A model generated the notes under the pieces. The model was not told where the DNA came from and made no database searches. It saw nothing but the letters and a program-made list of their open reading frames with translations. 64,000 nucleotides of DNA from Bacillota bacterium (GTDB taxonomy: Bacteria > Bacillota > Clostridia > Oscillospirales > Ruminococcaceae). The DNA is taken from positions 66,499 to 130,498 of the forward strand of contig JAEWRN010000007.1 in assembly GCA_023460035.1 (NCBI GenBank), in the 5' to 3' direction. The first letter of the stretch is position 1, and the number at the start of each line of letters is the position of its first letter. This document shows, one piece after another, positions 8,394-16,444 of the stretch. The translations under genes and the position numbers were made by a program.

Positions 8394-8909
8394 ATGAGTG
8401 AGCAACAAAGCGTGCAGGCACCGGCGCTGAGCCGGTTTGTCACCCAGGGGGGCACCACGGTAGAGTTTACCCAAACTACGCAGGGTGAAGCCATTGCCAT
8501 ACAGGCCCCCAAAACACCGGCGCAGGGCACGGGGGAGACCATAACGGTCACCTGCGGCGAATTAAAGCTGGTGATCGATACCGCAAACGGGCAAATTGCC
8601 GTCAGCGGGCAAACGGCCCTTACACTGCAAAACGGCGCCTGTGGCCTTTCGCTTGGCGCAGACGGCAGTGCGGCCCTTACCGCGCGGCAGTTGCAGCTTG
8701 CCTGCGGCGAAAAACTGGCGTTGCAGGCAAACGAGCTTATGGCAACGGCGGCGGGCGGTTTGACACTAAAAGGTGCGGAAGTACAGGTAAATGCCGGGGG
8801 CAAGCTGCTGTTGCAGGGCGCAGAAACTCATTTAAACGGTATGGCAACCACCGAAGTGGCGGCAAGTGGTTTTTTAAAATTGCAGGGCACACTGGTACAA
8901 TTGAATTAA
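8394..8909 (+). CDS. Beta-repeat protein resembling the C-terminal spike of VgrG/gp5
   Basis: A 171-residue acidic protein made of short alternating repeats (LALQANELMATAAGGLTLK; VQVNAGGKLLLQGAETHLN) like those that form the trimeric beta-helix needle at the end of VgrG/gp5 spikes. There is no OB fold or gp27-like base domain, so it is a needle-only protein rather than a full VgrG. No signal peptide. ATG at 8394 follows GGCGGAAAGG. Directly downstream of the PAAR-like tip, the natural partner of such a needle. Assignment rests on repeat pattern and context; another beta-solenoid protein is possible. Confidence 0.55.
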   Translation: MSEQQSVQAPALSRFVTQGGTTVEFTQTTQGEAIAIQAPKTPAQGTGETITVTCGELKLVIDTANGQIAVSGQTALTLQNGACGLSLGADGSAALTARQLQLACGEKLALQANELMATAAGGLTLKGAEVQVNAGGKLLLQGAETHLNGMATTEVAASGFLKLQGTLVQLN

Positions 8910-8927
8910 GCTTGCCCTGCGCCGCGC

Positions 8928-8964
8928 GGCAGCATTTGCCCAAACTGGGCGGCTGCCTTTTTTT
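8928..8964 (+). terminator. Intrinsic terminator of the PAAR/spike unit
   Basis: Stem GGCAGC/GCTGCC with an inner GCCCA/TGGGC helix and seven T residues (8958-8964), starting 18 bp after the spike-like gene. It isolates the three-gene unit 7558-8909 from the racemase gene. Confidence 0.85.
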
Positions 8965-9028
8965 CTACCCTGCGGTGTGGTAAACTGTTGAAAATATATG
9001 CCGCATTGCAGCAATAGGGGGGACCTGA

Positions 9029-9733
9029 ATGAAAAAACTGGGCCTTGTGGGTGGTATGGGGCCAGAGTCCACGCTGCCGTATTATTCCGGTATTGTGTAT
9101 GGGGTACAAAAAAAGCTGGGGCGCAACGAGTTTCCGCCGCTCACAATCGAAAGTGTCGATGTGTTCAAGGTGCTGGGGCTGTGCGGGGCGCAGCGGTATG
9201 ACGAGCTGCTGCAATACCTGCTGGCCGCCGTGCAAAACCTTGCGGCGGCCGGGGCGCAGTTTGCCGCACTGTCGGCCAACACGCCGCATATCGTGTTTGA
9301 CGAATTGCAGCGCCGCTCGCCACTGCCGCTTGTCAGCATCGTACAGGCCGCCTGCGATGAGGCAAAGCGGCGGGGCTATACAAAGCTGGGGCTGCTGGGC
9401 ACCGCATTTACGATGGACGGTACCTTTTTTACCGCGCCGTTTACGAACAGCGGCATCACTGTGGTTACCCCGGCAGCAGAAGAAAAACAGTACATCGGCT
9501 GCAAAATTGCCACCGAGTTGGAGCTTGGGGTCGTAAAGCCCGAAACCCGGCAGCAGTTTCTTACCATCATCGACCGCATGCAGCGCCAGCAGGGCATTGA
9601 GGCGGTCGTGCTGGGCTGTACCGAGCTGCCATTGCTGTTTCAAGGTACCTCGCTGCCGCTTGCCTGCCTTGACACAATGCAGATCCACATTGACAGCCTC
9701 GTGCGGTATATTTTAGAGGAGGAAGCCCTGTGA
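9029..9733 (+). CDS. Aspartate/glutamate racemase family protein with one catalytic Cys replaced
   Basis: A 234-residue member of the Asp/Glu/hydantoin racemase superfamily: N-terminal LGLVGGMGPEST, central SANTPHIVF and C-terminal VVLGCTELPLL. In two-base racemases both loops carry Cys (CNT and GCTE). Here the first is Ala83 (SANT) and only Cys197 remains. The E. coli homologue YgeA (L-Asp/Glu-specific racemase) likewise has a non-Cys residue at the first position, so the protein could still have single-sided or one-enantiomer activity. Start ATG follows AGGGGGGACC. Its stop overlaps the GNAT start by 4 bp, indicating translational coupling. Confidence 0.85.
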   Translation: MKKLGLVGGMGPESTLPYYSGIVYGVQKKLGRNEFPPLTIESVDVFKVLGLCGAQRYDELLQYLLAAVQNLAAAGAQFAALSANTPHIVFDELQRRSPLPLVSIVQAACDEAKRRGYTKLGLLGTAFTMDGTFFTAPFTNSGITVVTPAAEEKQYIGCKIATELELGVVKPETRQQFLTIIDRMQRQQGIEAVVLGCTELPLLFQGTSLPLACLDTMQIHIDSLVRYILEEEAL

Positions 9734-10266
9734 CGCCGCGCAGCTATTGGCAGACCACCGCCCGCCTTGGCTTTGGCTATTGGCAGCCGGGGGATACACC
9801 CCTTGCCCAAAGCCTGTGGGGCGATGCCGAGGTGACGCGGTACATCAGCGCAAACGGGCAGTTTACCCCGCAGCAGGTCAGCGCGCGCCTTGTGCAGGAA
9901 ATACAAAACGACACACAGTACGGGGTGCAGTACTGGCCGGTGTTTTTGCTGCAAAGCGGCGATTTTGTGGGCTGTTGCGGCCTGCGCCCCTATGCAAAAG
10001 AAGCGGGGGTGTACGAGCTGGGGTTTCACCTGCGGCCCGGCTTTTGGGGGCGGGGCTATGGCAGTGAGGCCGCGCGCGCAGTAATGGCCTATGCCTTTGG
10101 CCCGCTGCATGCCGGTGCGCTGTTTGCCGGACACCACCCGCAAAACAAGGCGTCGGCGGCACTGCTTTGCAAGCTGGGCTTTTGCTTTGTGGGCGAGCAG
10201 TTTTACGCGCCCACCGGGTTAAACCACCCGTCGTACCGTTACACCCCGCCCGTCGGCGGTAAATAA
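9730..10266 (+). CDS. GNAT-family N-acetyltransferase (RimJ/RimL type)
   Basis: A 178-residue GNAT of the Acetyltransf_3 type: TARLGFGYW strand, CCGLRPY, then the acetyl-CoA-binding stretch FWGRGYGSEAARAVMAYAF at about 111-130 and the substitute-partner segment HPQNKASAALLCKLGF. Such enzymes acetylate ribosomal proteins, amino acids or antibiotics; the substrate is not evident. The GTG start overlaps the racemase stop as GTGA and sits behind GAGGAGGAAG within the racemase gene. Confidence 0.82.
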   Translation: MTPRSYWQTTARLGFGYWQPGDTPLAQSLWGDAEVTRYISANGQFTPQQVSARLVQEIQNDTQYGVQYWPVFLLQSGDFVGCCGLRPYAKEAGVYELGFHLRPGFWGRGYGSEAARAVMAYAFGPLHAGALFAGHHPQNKASAALLCKLGFCFVGEQFYAPTGLNHPSYRYTPPVGGK

Positions 10267-10290
10267 AGATAGATAACAAGGGGGGCCATT

Positions 10291-10998
10291 ATGGCACGTT
10301 GGGACCCGTGGCGCGGCTGCCACAGGTATAGTGAGGGCTGCAAGTTTTGTTATATCCATAAGGGGGACGCAAAGCGCGGGGTTGACACCGGCAAGGTGGT
10401 GCAGACCCCAAGGTTTTGTGCCCCGGTAGAGCGAAAAAAGAACGGCGACTATAAAATGAAACCGCAGCAGCTGGTATACCTGTGCTTTGCCAGCGACTTT
10501 TTGCTGCCGGACGCCGACCCATGGCGGGCCGACTGCTGGCGCATGATCCGCGAGCGGCAGGATTTGCATTTTATCTTTCTCACCAAGCGCATCGAGCGGT
10601 TTGCGGCCACTGCCCCGCCAGACTGGGGCACCGGGTACGAAAATGTCACGGTGGGCTGCACGGTAGAAAACCAGCAGCGGGCCGACGAGCGCCTTGCCAT
10701 TTTTTCGTCGCTTGCCATCCCCCACAAAAATATCATCTGCCAGCCGCTCATCGGCCCCATTGACCTTGCGCCATACCTTGGCGGGGTAGAGCTGGTGGTG
10801 GCGGGGGGCGAGTCGGATAAGTTTGCCCGGCCATTGCAGTATGACTGGGTGCTGTCACTGCGCAGCCAGTGTCAGGCGGCTGGGGTGCATTTTTCATTTC
10901 GCCAGTGTGGCACCCATTTTATCAAAGACGGCAAGGCCTACACGTTGCAGGTCAAAGACCTTTGCAGCCAGGCCCGCAAGGCCAACATCGACTGCTAA
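10291..10998 (+). CDS. DUF5131 (phage Gp37/Gp68-like) protein
   Basis: A 235-residue protein of the DUF5131 family, named from mycobacteriophage Gp37/Gp68 and distantly like radical-SAM proteins. Cys10, Cys17 and Cys20 (CHRYSEGCKFCY) form the N-terminal cluster-like motif. Other family stretches are YLCFASDFLLPDAD, FLTKRIERF, VGCTVENQ and VVAGGESDKFARP. Function is unknown in the family. ATG at 10291 follows AAGGGGGG. Next to the racemase/GNAT pair with a 24-bp gap, so probably in the same transcript. Confidence 0.82.
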   Translation: MARWDPWRGCHRYSEGCKFCYIHKGDAKRGVDTGKVVQTPRFCAPVERKKNGDYKMKPQQLVYLCFASDFLLPDADPWRADCWRMIRERQDLHFIFLTKRIERFAATAPPDWGTGYENVTVGCTVENQQRADERLAIFSSLAIPHKNIICQPLIGPIDLAPYLGGVELVVAGGESDKFARPLQYDWVLSLRSQCQAAGVHFSFRQCGTHFIKDGKAYTLQVKDLCSQARKANIDC

Positions 10999-11086
10999 AA
11001 ACAGTGATTTTTAGAGTACATTTGATTTTTTTACTTTTTTTTAGTCATTGCAGAAAAGTTGAAAGTAATATTTTAAAGGTGAAAAT

Positions 11087-11323
11087 ATGAGCATGAAATA
11101 TAAAGACTTAATGGAGATTACGGATGAAGAACTAATTAAATATTATGACGATGCGGCAAACCATACTGTTGTTGGGCTGAATTATTATAAAGAAGAATTA
11201 GAGCGGCGCCGTATGGAAAAATCAAATAACCTAATGATTAGACTTACAAAATGGATTGCAACTATGACAGCAGTAATGTTGCTCTCTACTGCTATAAATA
11301 TAATTATTGTATTTATTAGATAA
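11087..11323 (+). CDS. Small AT-rich single-pass membrane protein
   Basis: A 78-residue protein with an acidic, charged N-terminal half (MEITDEELIKYYDD, KEELERRRMEK) and one C-terminal membrane segment at about 53-77. ATG at 11087 follows AAAGGTG; a second ATG two codons later is a possible start. Its DNA and upstream 90 bp are clearly AT-richer than both neighbours, suggesting recent gain. No family recognised. The layout (soluble coil plus C-terminal anchor) is common among small phage or toxin-like proteins, but nothing specific supports that. Confidence 0.6.
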   Translation: MSMKYKDLMEITDEELIKYYDDAANHTVVGLNYYKEELERRRMEKSNNLMIRLTKWIATMTAVMLLSTAINIIIVFIR

Positions 11324-11371
11324 CCTATAAAAAACGCTTCTCCTTTTTGTCTGCCACCTTTTTTACCGTGC

Positions 11372-11400
11372 TTGCCCTGCGCATAAAAACGCGGTACAAT
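11372..11400 (+). promoter_or_regulatory. Predicted sigma-70 promoter
   Basis: TTGCCC (11372-11377), 17-bp spacer, TACAAT (11395-11400). A GC-rich inverted repeat, GCCGGCC/GGCCGGC (11424-11430 with 11444-11450), lies in the would-be leader of the next gene and also contains the approach to its ribosome site. Confidence 0.5.
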
Positions 11401-11468
11401 GAACAAAAGCTGGTATAATTCCCGCCGGCCTGACCATCTGCCCGGCCGGCAAGAATGGGGGCAGTACT

Positions 11469-12128
11469 GTGAATTTGATCGAAGCACACCAAATCGTCCA
11501 CGATTATATGCAGGCCCTTGCAACCCCACCCGAAGAAAATTCGTTGTTTTACCGCCCAATCAGTCATTTAAAAAACACCAAGGATGAAATTGTGGATGCG
11601 TATAAGCTGTTTTATGCGCATATGCTGCTGTTTGGCACAAGGTCACAAAAGCAGTACCAGCAGTACGAAATCGGGCGCAAGTTTTTAAGTACCTTTGTGC
11701 GGGATGAAAAATATCAGGACGTTATCAAGTGTATGCAGGTCATCAACGATGGCCCCCCGCAGGACAATTCGCTGTCTTTTTGCAAAGAAAAAATTAAAAT
11801 CTACCTCACCGAGTCCGCCTCGCTGATGACACACCCTTACCGCGGCGAAGAAGTGGAAGCCTATTTTGCCCGCATGCAGCAGGAAAAGGCCGCGGTGGAA
11901 CACCGCTGGGACGAAGATCGGCAGGCAGAGGGGCGGCTGTCGCTGCGTGCGTACTTTTTTGGCTGCAGCGACTATTGTAAAAAGGCGTATCAGGCCGCCG
12001 GGCTGCCCATGAAGCCCACGGACGCAGAGTATTTTTACCCGTTTGAAATCATGCGCGAGCTATTGCAAAACCCCGGCCTTGCCGATATTTTTAGCCCTTA
12101 TGCGGATTATATTCTGCAAAACCGATAA
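11469..12128 (+). CDS. Hypothetical protein, mostly helical, soluble
   Basis: A 219-residue protein without signal peptide or membrane segments. It looks alpha-helical and charged, with features such as QQYEIGRKFLSTFVRDEKY and LRAYFFGCSDYCKKAYQAAG. No family recognised. Start is a GTG at 11469 behind AATGGGGG; no better ATG lies nearby. It has its own promoter-like sequence upstream and an intrinsic terminator 15 bp downstream, so it is a single-gene unit. GC content matches the host flank. Confidence 0.65.
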   Translation: MNLIEAHQIVHDYMQALATPPEENSLFYRPISHLKNTKDEIVDAYKLFYAHMLLFGTRSQKQYQQYEIGRKFLSTFVRDEKYQDVIKCMQVINDGPPQDNSLSFCKEKIKIYLTESASLMTHPYRGEEVEAYFARMQQEKAAVEHRWDEDRQAEGRLSLRAYFFGCSDYCKKAYQAAGLPMKPTDAEYFYPFEIMRELLQNPGLADIFSPYADYILQNR

Positions 12129-12142
12129 TGCGTATATCAAAA

Positions 12143-12168
12143 AAAAAAGCGCCGCAAGGCGCTTTTTT
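12143..12168. terminator. Bidirectional terminator
   Basis: A-run plus GCGCC, GCAA loop, GGCGC, then six T residues. A/T tracts on both sides let it serve both the plus-strand hypothetical gene (stop 12128) and the minus-strand MFS gene (stop 12209). Confidence 0.85.
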
Positions 12169-12208
12169 GTTGTCTGGGGCGATGTCTGTTTCAGTAATGG
12201 TGCAGGGC

Positions 12209-13393
12209 CTATTCGCCCGCCCTCTGCTTTTTTGAAATCTGTGCCAGCCGTGTGGTACACAGCAGCACCCCGGCGCTGCCCACCAGCAGAAAAGCCGGCA
12301 TCAGCGCAAAGGTGGTGTGGGCAAAAATCTGGCCAAAAAGCGGCGGCATCAGCGTAGAGCCGGTGTAGGCACAGGCCATTTGCAGCCCCATCGAAGCCTG
12401 TGTGTCCTCTTTTGAAAAATAAGTCGGGGTCAAGTGCAGCATTGCGGGGAAAATGGGGGCCAGCCCAAACCCAATCAGCAGCAGGGCTGCGGGCGCAACG
12501 GCATTTGGTAGCGGCAGCAGCAACACCACAAGGCCGCCCAGCACCAGCACAATGCCAAGGCGTATCAGCTTTTCACTGCTTAGCTTGGTAGACAAAACAC
12601 CGCTCAGCGCGCGGCCCACGGTAATGCCCACAAAAAACAGCGATACCCAGCCGGCGGCGTCCTCCGGCAGGTTGCCCTTTACCTTTACAAGATAGCTTGC
12701 GCCCCACAGCATAAACGAGTTTTCGACCGTCGTGTATAAAAAGAAGGTTGCCATGGCATATTTGGCGCCCGCTGCCCGCAGCGGGGCAAGCAAGGGCGCA
12801 CGCTTTGGTTTGTCTGCATCATCGGGCGTTGCCGGCTGCACGGTGCGGGGCTCAAAGCGGCGCCACATTGGCAGCGAAAACAACAGCAGCGTCACCAGCG
12901 CAACTTGCAGCATCGCGATGGAAAAATAACCGCTGCGCCATCCAAAGCCCGATTTTGTGAGGGCTGAAATTAGAATGGGCCCCAGCATGGCACCCACGCC
13001 CCAAAAGCAGTGCAGCCAGTTCATGTGCTTTGCGGCATAATGCTTTGCAACAAAGGCGTTGAGGCCCGAATCCACCGCGCCGGCCCCCACCCCCAGCGGG
13101 ATGGCAAGCACGACCAGCATCCAAAACGACGGCGCCAGCGATGTGCCCAGCAGGGCAATGGCGGTCAGCGCCACGCTGCCCACCATTACGACCCCGGTGC
13201 CAAACCGGCGGATGAGCCGGTGCGACAGCAGGCTGGACAAAATAGTGCCGGTAGAGACAATGATGGCCAAAAACCCGGCGTTGCCCACCGGCACATTGAA
13301 TGACAGGTGCATCAGCGGCCAGGACGAGCCCAGCAGGGAATCCGGCAGGCCAAGGCTGATAAAGGCAAGGTAGATCAGTGCAAGAAAAATCAT
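12209..13393 (-). CDS. Major facilitator superfamily transporter
   Basis: A 394-residue MFS permease with about 12 membrane segments. The start LALIYLAFISLGLPDSLLG is typical of the FucP/YbjJ-like MFS group found next to ROK regulators. RLIRRFGTG gives the loop 2-3 motif. The ATG at 13393 follows AGGAGAATAACG; longer readings include the end of the regulator gene in another frame. It begins 2 bp after the ROK gene stop, so the two are one operon. Likely imports a sugar or sugar derivative sensed by the ROK protein; substrate unknown. Confidence 0.85.
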   Translation of the reverse strand: MIFLALIYLAFISLGLPDSLLGSSWPLMHLSFNVPVGNAGFLAIIVSTGTILSSLLSHRLIRRFGTGVVMVGSVALTAIALLGTSLAPSFWMLVVLAIPLGVGAGAVDSGLNAFVAKHYAAKHMNWLHCFWGVGAMLGPILISALTKSGFGWRSGYFSIAMLQVALVTLLLFSLPMWRRFEPRTVQPATPDDADKPKRAPLLAPLRAAGAKYAMATFFLYTTVENSFMLWGASYLVKVKGNLPEDAAGWVSLFFVGITVGRALSGVLSTKLSSEKLIRLGIVLVLGGLVVLLLPLPNAVAPAALLLIGFGLAPIFPAMLHLTPTYFSKEDTQASMGLQMACAYTGSTLMPPLFGQIFAHTTFALMPAFLLVGSAGVLLCTTRLAQISKKQRAGE

Positions 13394-13395
13394 CG

Positions 13396-14418
13396 TTATT
13401 CTCCTGACAATTTTGTAGTTTCGGTTGTAAACGGGTAAGGGTGGTGCAGCGCGGCGCGGTAGGTTTGCAGCCCCTTTGCAAAAAGGCCCGCAAAAATGTC
13501 CTCGCGCAACGCATCGCGGTACAGCAGCGGCGGCAACAGCGCACCGGCAGCGCACCGCTGTGCGGCAGCCTGTGTTGCCTGCCGCATGGCGGGGGTAAAA
13601 AAGTCGCCGTAAAGCACCAGCAGGTCGGGGTTCAGCAACCCGCAAAAGGTACAAAGTGCGGTTGCCACCGCACCTGCGGCGGCGGGGCTGGTGTAGTTCA
13701 GTGCCAGCCAGTCAATGCCCAGCGGCAGCAGCCCCACTTCGCCCGCATACCCTGCGGCGCCGTGCAGCACGATGCCGTTGACGCACACGGCACCACCCGG
13801 CCAAAACCGCTGGGGGAAGTACAGCCCCGCCACAATGCCGCCCGGCAGCGCGTGGCACACAATCGCGGCGTTGACGTCGTTTTCTATCAGGGTCGGCAGG
13901 CGGTATTTGGCTTCCAGCCGTTTTTGAAAATCCACCCCCACCAGCGCAGGGTAGTCGTTTGTGACCGCGCACCCCTCGTGTACAACACCGGGCAGCGCCA
14001 GCGCCAGCACCCAAATGTCGGGGCAGGCGGCACGGCAGCGGTCGATTACGGTTTCAAAGTCGCTGGGCGTAAAGGTGTCCAGCACCAGCTCGGTTTGGTA
14101 AACCGTCTCGCCGTACAAATCACGCACCTGCGCAAAAATAACGTTTTGGCTGCCCCGCGCCTGTGCCGAAACCGCCAGCACCTGCGCATGGGCAGGGTTA
14201 AACCGGTACCCCTGTGCCCGGCGCCCCCCGCCGGAGGGCAAAACGTCGCCCTGCACCGCTTCGCCGGTTTGTACCAGCTCTGCCATAATGCCGGCAACGG
14301 TGGCAAAGCTGAGGCCGGTTGTACCGGCAAGGGTGCGAATGCTGGCGCTGTGCGCCGCGTGCAGTGCCCAGCGCACCGCGTCGACATGGTCTTGTTTTAA
14401 ACGGGCAGTGCCGTTCAA
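13396..14418 (-). CDS. ROK-family transcriptional regulator
   Basis: About 340 residues: N-terminal winged helix-turn-helix (IRTLAGTTGLSFATVAGIMAEL at roughly 25-46, quoted in part) followed by a ROK sugar-kinase-like domain (LALALPGVV; ENDVNAAIV; HGAAGYAGEVGLLPLG). The usual Cys-rich zinc motif of ROK proteins is degraded and the ATP-site is weak, as expected for a regulator. A GTG at 14427 directly abuts the GGAGG, so the TTG at 14418, five bases after GGAGGTG, is the better start. Co-transcribed with the MFS gene; a perfect inverted repeat upstream is a likely self-operator. Confidence 0.85.
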   Translation of the reverse strand: MNGTARLKQDHVDAVRWALHAAHSASIRTLAGTTGLSFATVAGIMAELVQTGEAVQGDVLPSGGGRRAQGYRFNPAHAQVLAVSAQARGSQNVIFAQVRDLYGETVYQTELVLDTFTPSDFETVIDRCRAACPDIWVLALALPGVVHEGCAVTNDYPALVGVDFQKRLEAKYRLPTLIENDVNAAIVCHALPGGIVAGLYFPQRFWPGGAVCVNGIVLHGAAGYAGEVGLLPLGIDWLALNYTSPAAAGAVATALCTFCGLLNPDLLVLYGDFFTPAMRQATQAAAQRCAAGALLPPLLYRDALREDIFAGLFAKGLQTYRAALHHPYPFTTETTKLSGE

Positions 14419-14446
14419 AGGCTTCACCTCCGGCAGTTATTTTAAA

Positions 14447-14471
14447 ACTTATTATAAGTACTATAATAAGT
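14447..14471. promoter_or_regulatory. Inverted repeat, candidate ROK operator
   Basis: Perfect 10-bp arms ACTTATTATA (14447-14456) and TATAATAAGT (14462-14471) around a 5-bp spacer, 29 bp upstream of the ROK start. The right arm contains a TATAAT-like -10 for leftward transcription, which fits autorepression. Inference from position and symmetry. Confidence 0.55.
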
Positions 14472-14639
14472 CACAGGGTAAAAGATGTCAATCCCCTTTC
14501 GCGCATTTGGTGTTTTTATAACCTGCAAGTGGGGGCAGGGCTAATTCACGCAAGTTTCACTTTTACAACAATTTTACATTACGCTCTGCCTTTATACTCA
14601 AAGTACAAACAAAACCAAAAACGGAAAGGAGTTTTCCCC

Positions 14640-16418
14640 GTGGTACATAAAAAACACGCCATCACGTTAGTGGCACTGCTGCTCAGCGCGGCGCTGCTGG
14701 CAGGGTGCACCGGCACCGCAGCTTCGCAGGCCGGCACGGCACAAGGCACGGCCAGTGCGTCGTCGGCATCTTCCGCTTCCACCACCCTCGCGGCAAGCAA
14801 TGCAGTTTCAGTTACATTTGATGCAAGTGATGAGGCGATTGACTGGCAAAGCGCCGGGGCGACCCCCATTGATTTAAATACAGGCAGCGCGACCATCACC
14901 CAAAGCGGTGTTTATGAGGTGACCGGCACTCTTGAGGACGGCAGCCTTGTTGTAAATGTGGACAAGGACACCGACAGCGGTACCGTGATACTGGTGCTGA
15001 ACGGCGCCAGCATTACCAGCAGCGACAGCGCCCCTATTGATATAAAAGACGCAAAAAAGGTCGTGCTGCTGCTGGCAGAGGGCACGGCCAATACCGTAAC
15101 ACAGGGCAGCGCCGTTGTGACCAATGAGGACGACGAGCCCACGGCGGCCATTTTTTCAAAGGCCGATCTCACCATCACCGGCAGCGGCTCGCTTGCGGTT
15201 ACGACCGAGTATAACGACGGCATTACCAGCAAAGACACGCTGAAAATCACCGGTGGCACCATTACGGTCACAGCGGCGCAGGATGGCCTTGTGGGCAAGG
15301 ACGCCCTTGCCATTCAAACGGCAGACCTCACCGTTACGGCGGGCAAAGACGGTCTGCGCGCTACGAACGACAGTGAAACCGGGCTGGGCAACCTGCTAAT
15401 CTTAGACGGCACATTTCACATCACTGCGGCAAATGACGCAATGCAGGCAGTGAGCACGCTGCAAATAGAGGGCGGCACCTTTACCCTTTCGTCCGGCGGC
15501 GGGTACGGCGGCATCCTCAGCAGTGGCAACCAAATGGGCGGCCCCGGCGGGCAGGCCCAAACGGCAACCGCCACAAGCGACACGCAGGAGAGTAAAAAAG
15601 CCATCAAGGCAGACGGCGCAGTGTTAATTAACGGCGGCACGTTTACCATTTCGGCTTACGAGGACGCACTGCACTCAAACGGCAGCGTTTCGGTGAGCGG
15701 CGGCACGTTTGCCATCAGCTCGGGCGATGATGCGGTGCACGCCGACGGCACACTTACCATCAGCGGCGGGTCGTTTGATATTGCGGCCAGCTATGAGGGT
15801 ATTGAGGGTGCCAACATCACCATCACCGGCGGCACGATTGCGCTGGTTTCATCCGATGACGGGTTAAACGTCAACGACGCGAGCGGTCTTTTGACCCTTG
15901 CCGGCGGCGAAATTACCATCGACGCGGGTGGCGACGGCATCGACTCTAACGGGTCGGTCGTGATGACCGGCGGCACAGTGCTGGTCAGCGGGCCCACCGA
16001 CAACGGCAACGGCCCGCTGGATTATGACAGCACGTTTACCATCAGCGGCGGGTCGCTGGTGGCCGCGGGCAGCAGCGGCATGGCGCAGGCCCCCGGTACC
16101 GGGTCGTCACAGCTGTCCTTGCTGGTTTATTACACCGCTACCCAGCAGGCGGGTACCAGCGTGGCACTGAAAGACGCTTCGGGCAATACGCTGGCACAGT
16201 TTACACCCGCAAAGCAATACAGCTCGGTCGTGATTTCGGTGCCGGGGCTTGCGCAGGGCAGCACTTATAGCCTGTACAGCGGCGACACACAGCTGGCGCA
16301 GATTACGCTCAGCGGCACGACGACCGTTGTCAGCTCGACAGGCGAAGCCGTCAGCGGCGGCACCACAATGGGCGGGGGCGGCATGGGTGGCGGGCCCGGC
16401 GGCGGCCGCCGCGGGTAA
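14640..16418 (+). CDS. Cthe_2159-type carbohydrate-binding beta-helix lipoprotein
   Basis: A 592-residue surface lipoprotein. The signal ends in the lipobox LLAGC with Cys23 the lipidated residue, followed by a Ser/Thr/Ala-rich linker. The body is a long series of right-handed beta-helix turns with recurrent SGGTF, ITGGTI and DAVHADG units, typical of Cthe_2159/DUF4353 proteins, which bind cellulose or acidic pectic polysaccharide. The C-terminus is a glycine-rich tail ending GGGPGGGRRG. Start is a GTG at 14640, eight bases after AAAGGAG. First gene of an operon with a VTC-domain and a DUF4956 protein, a known recurring association. Confidence 0.88.
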   Translation: MVHKKHAITLVALLLSAALLAGCTGTAASQAGTAQGTASASSASSASTTLAASNAVSVTFDASDEAIDWQSAGATPIDLNTGSATITQSGVYEVTGTLEDGSLVVNVDKDTDSGTVILVLNGASITSSDSAPIDIKDAKKVVLLLAEGTANTVTQGSAVVTNEDDEPTAAIFSKADLTITGSGSLAVTTEYNDGITSKDTLKITGGTITVTAAQDGLVGKDALAIQTADLTVTAGKDGLRATNDSETGLGNLLILDGTFHITAANDAMQAVSTLQIEGGTFTLSSGGGYGGILSSGNQMGGPGGQAQTATATSDTQESKKAIKADGAVLINGGTFTISAYEDALHSNGSVSVSGGTFAISSGDDAVHADGTLTISGGSFDIAASYEGIEGANITITGGTIALVSSDDGLNVNDASGLLTLAGGEITIDAGGDGIDSNGSVVMTGGTVLVSGPTDNGNGPLDYDSTFTISGGSLVAAGSSGMAQAPGTGSSQLSLLVYYTATQQAGTSVALKDASGNTLAQFTPAKQYSSVVISVPGLAQGSTYSLYSGDTQLAQITLSGTTTVVSSTGEAVSGGTTMGGGGMGGGPGGGRRG

Positions 16419-16444
16419 AACACAAATGAAATGGAGGGAACACC

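Noticed and set aside
14700..16418. Recurrent GGC-rich units in the lipoprotein gene as a DNA repeat
   Set aside because: They encode the beta-helix turns and vary at third positions; this is protein repetition, not a DNA repeat element.
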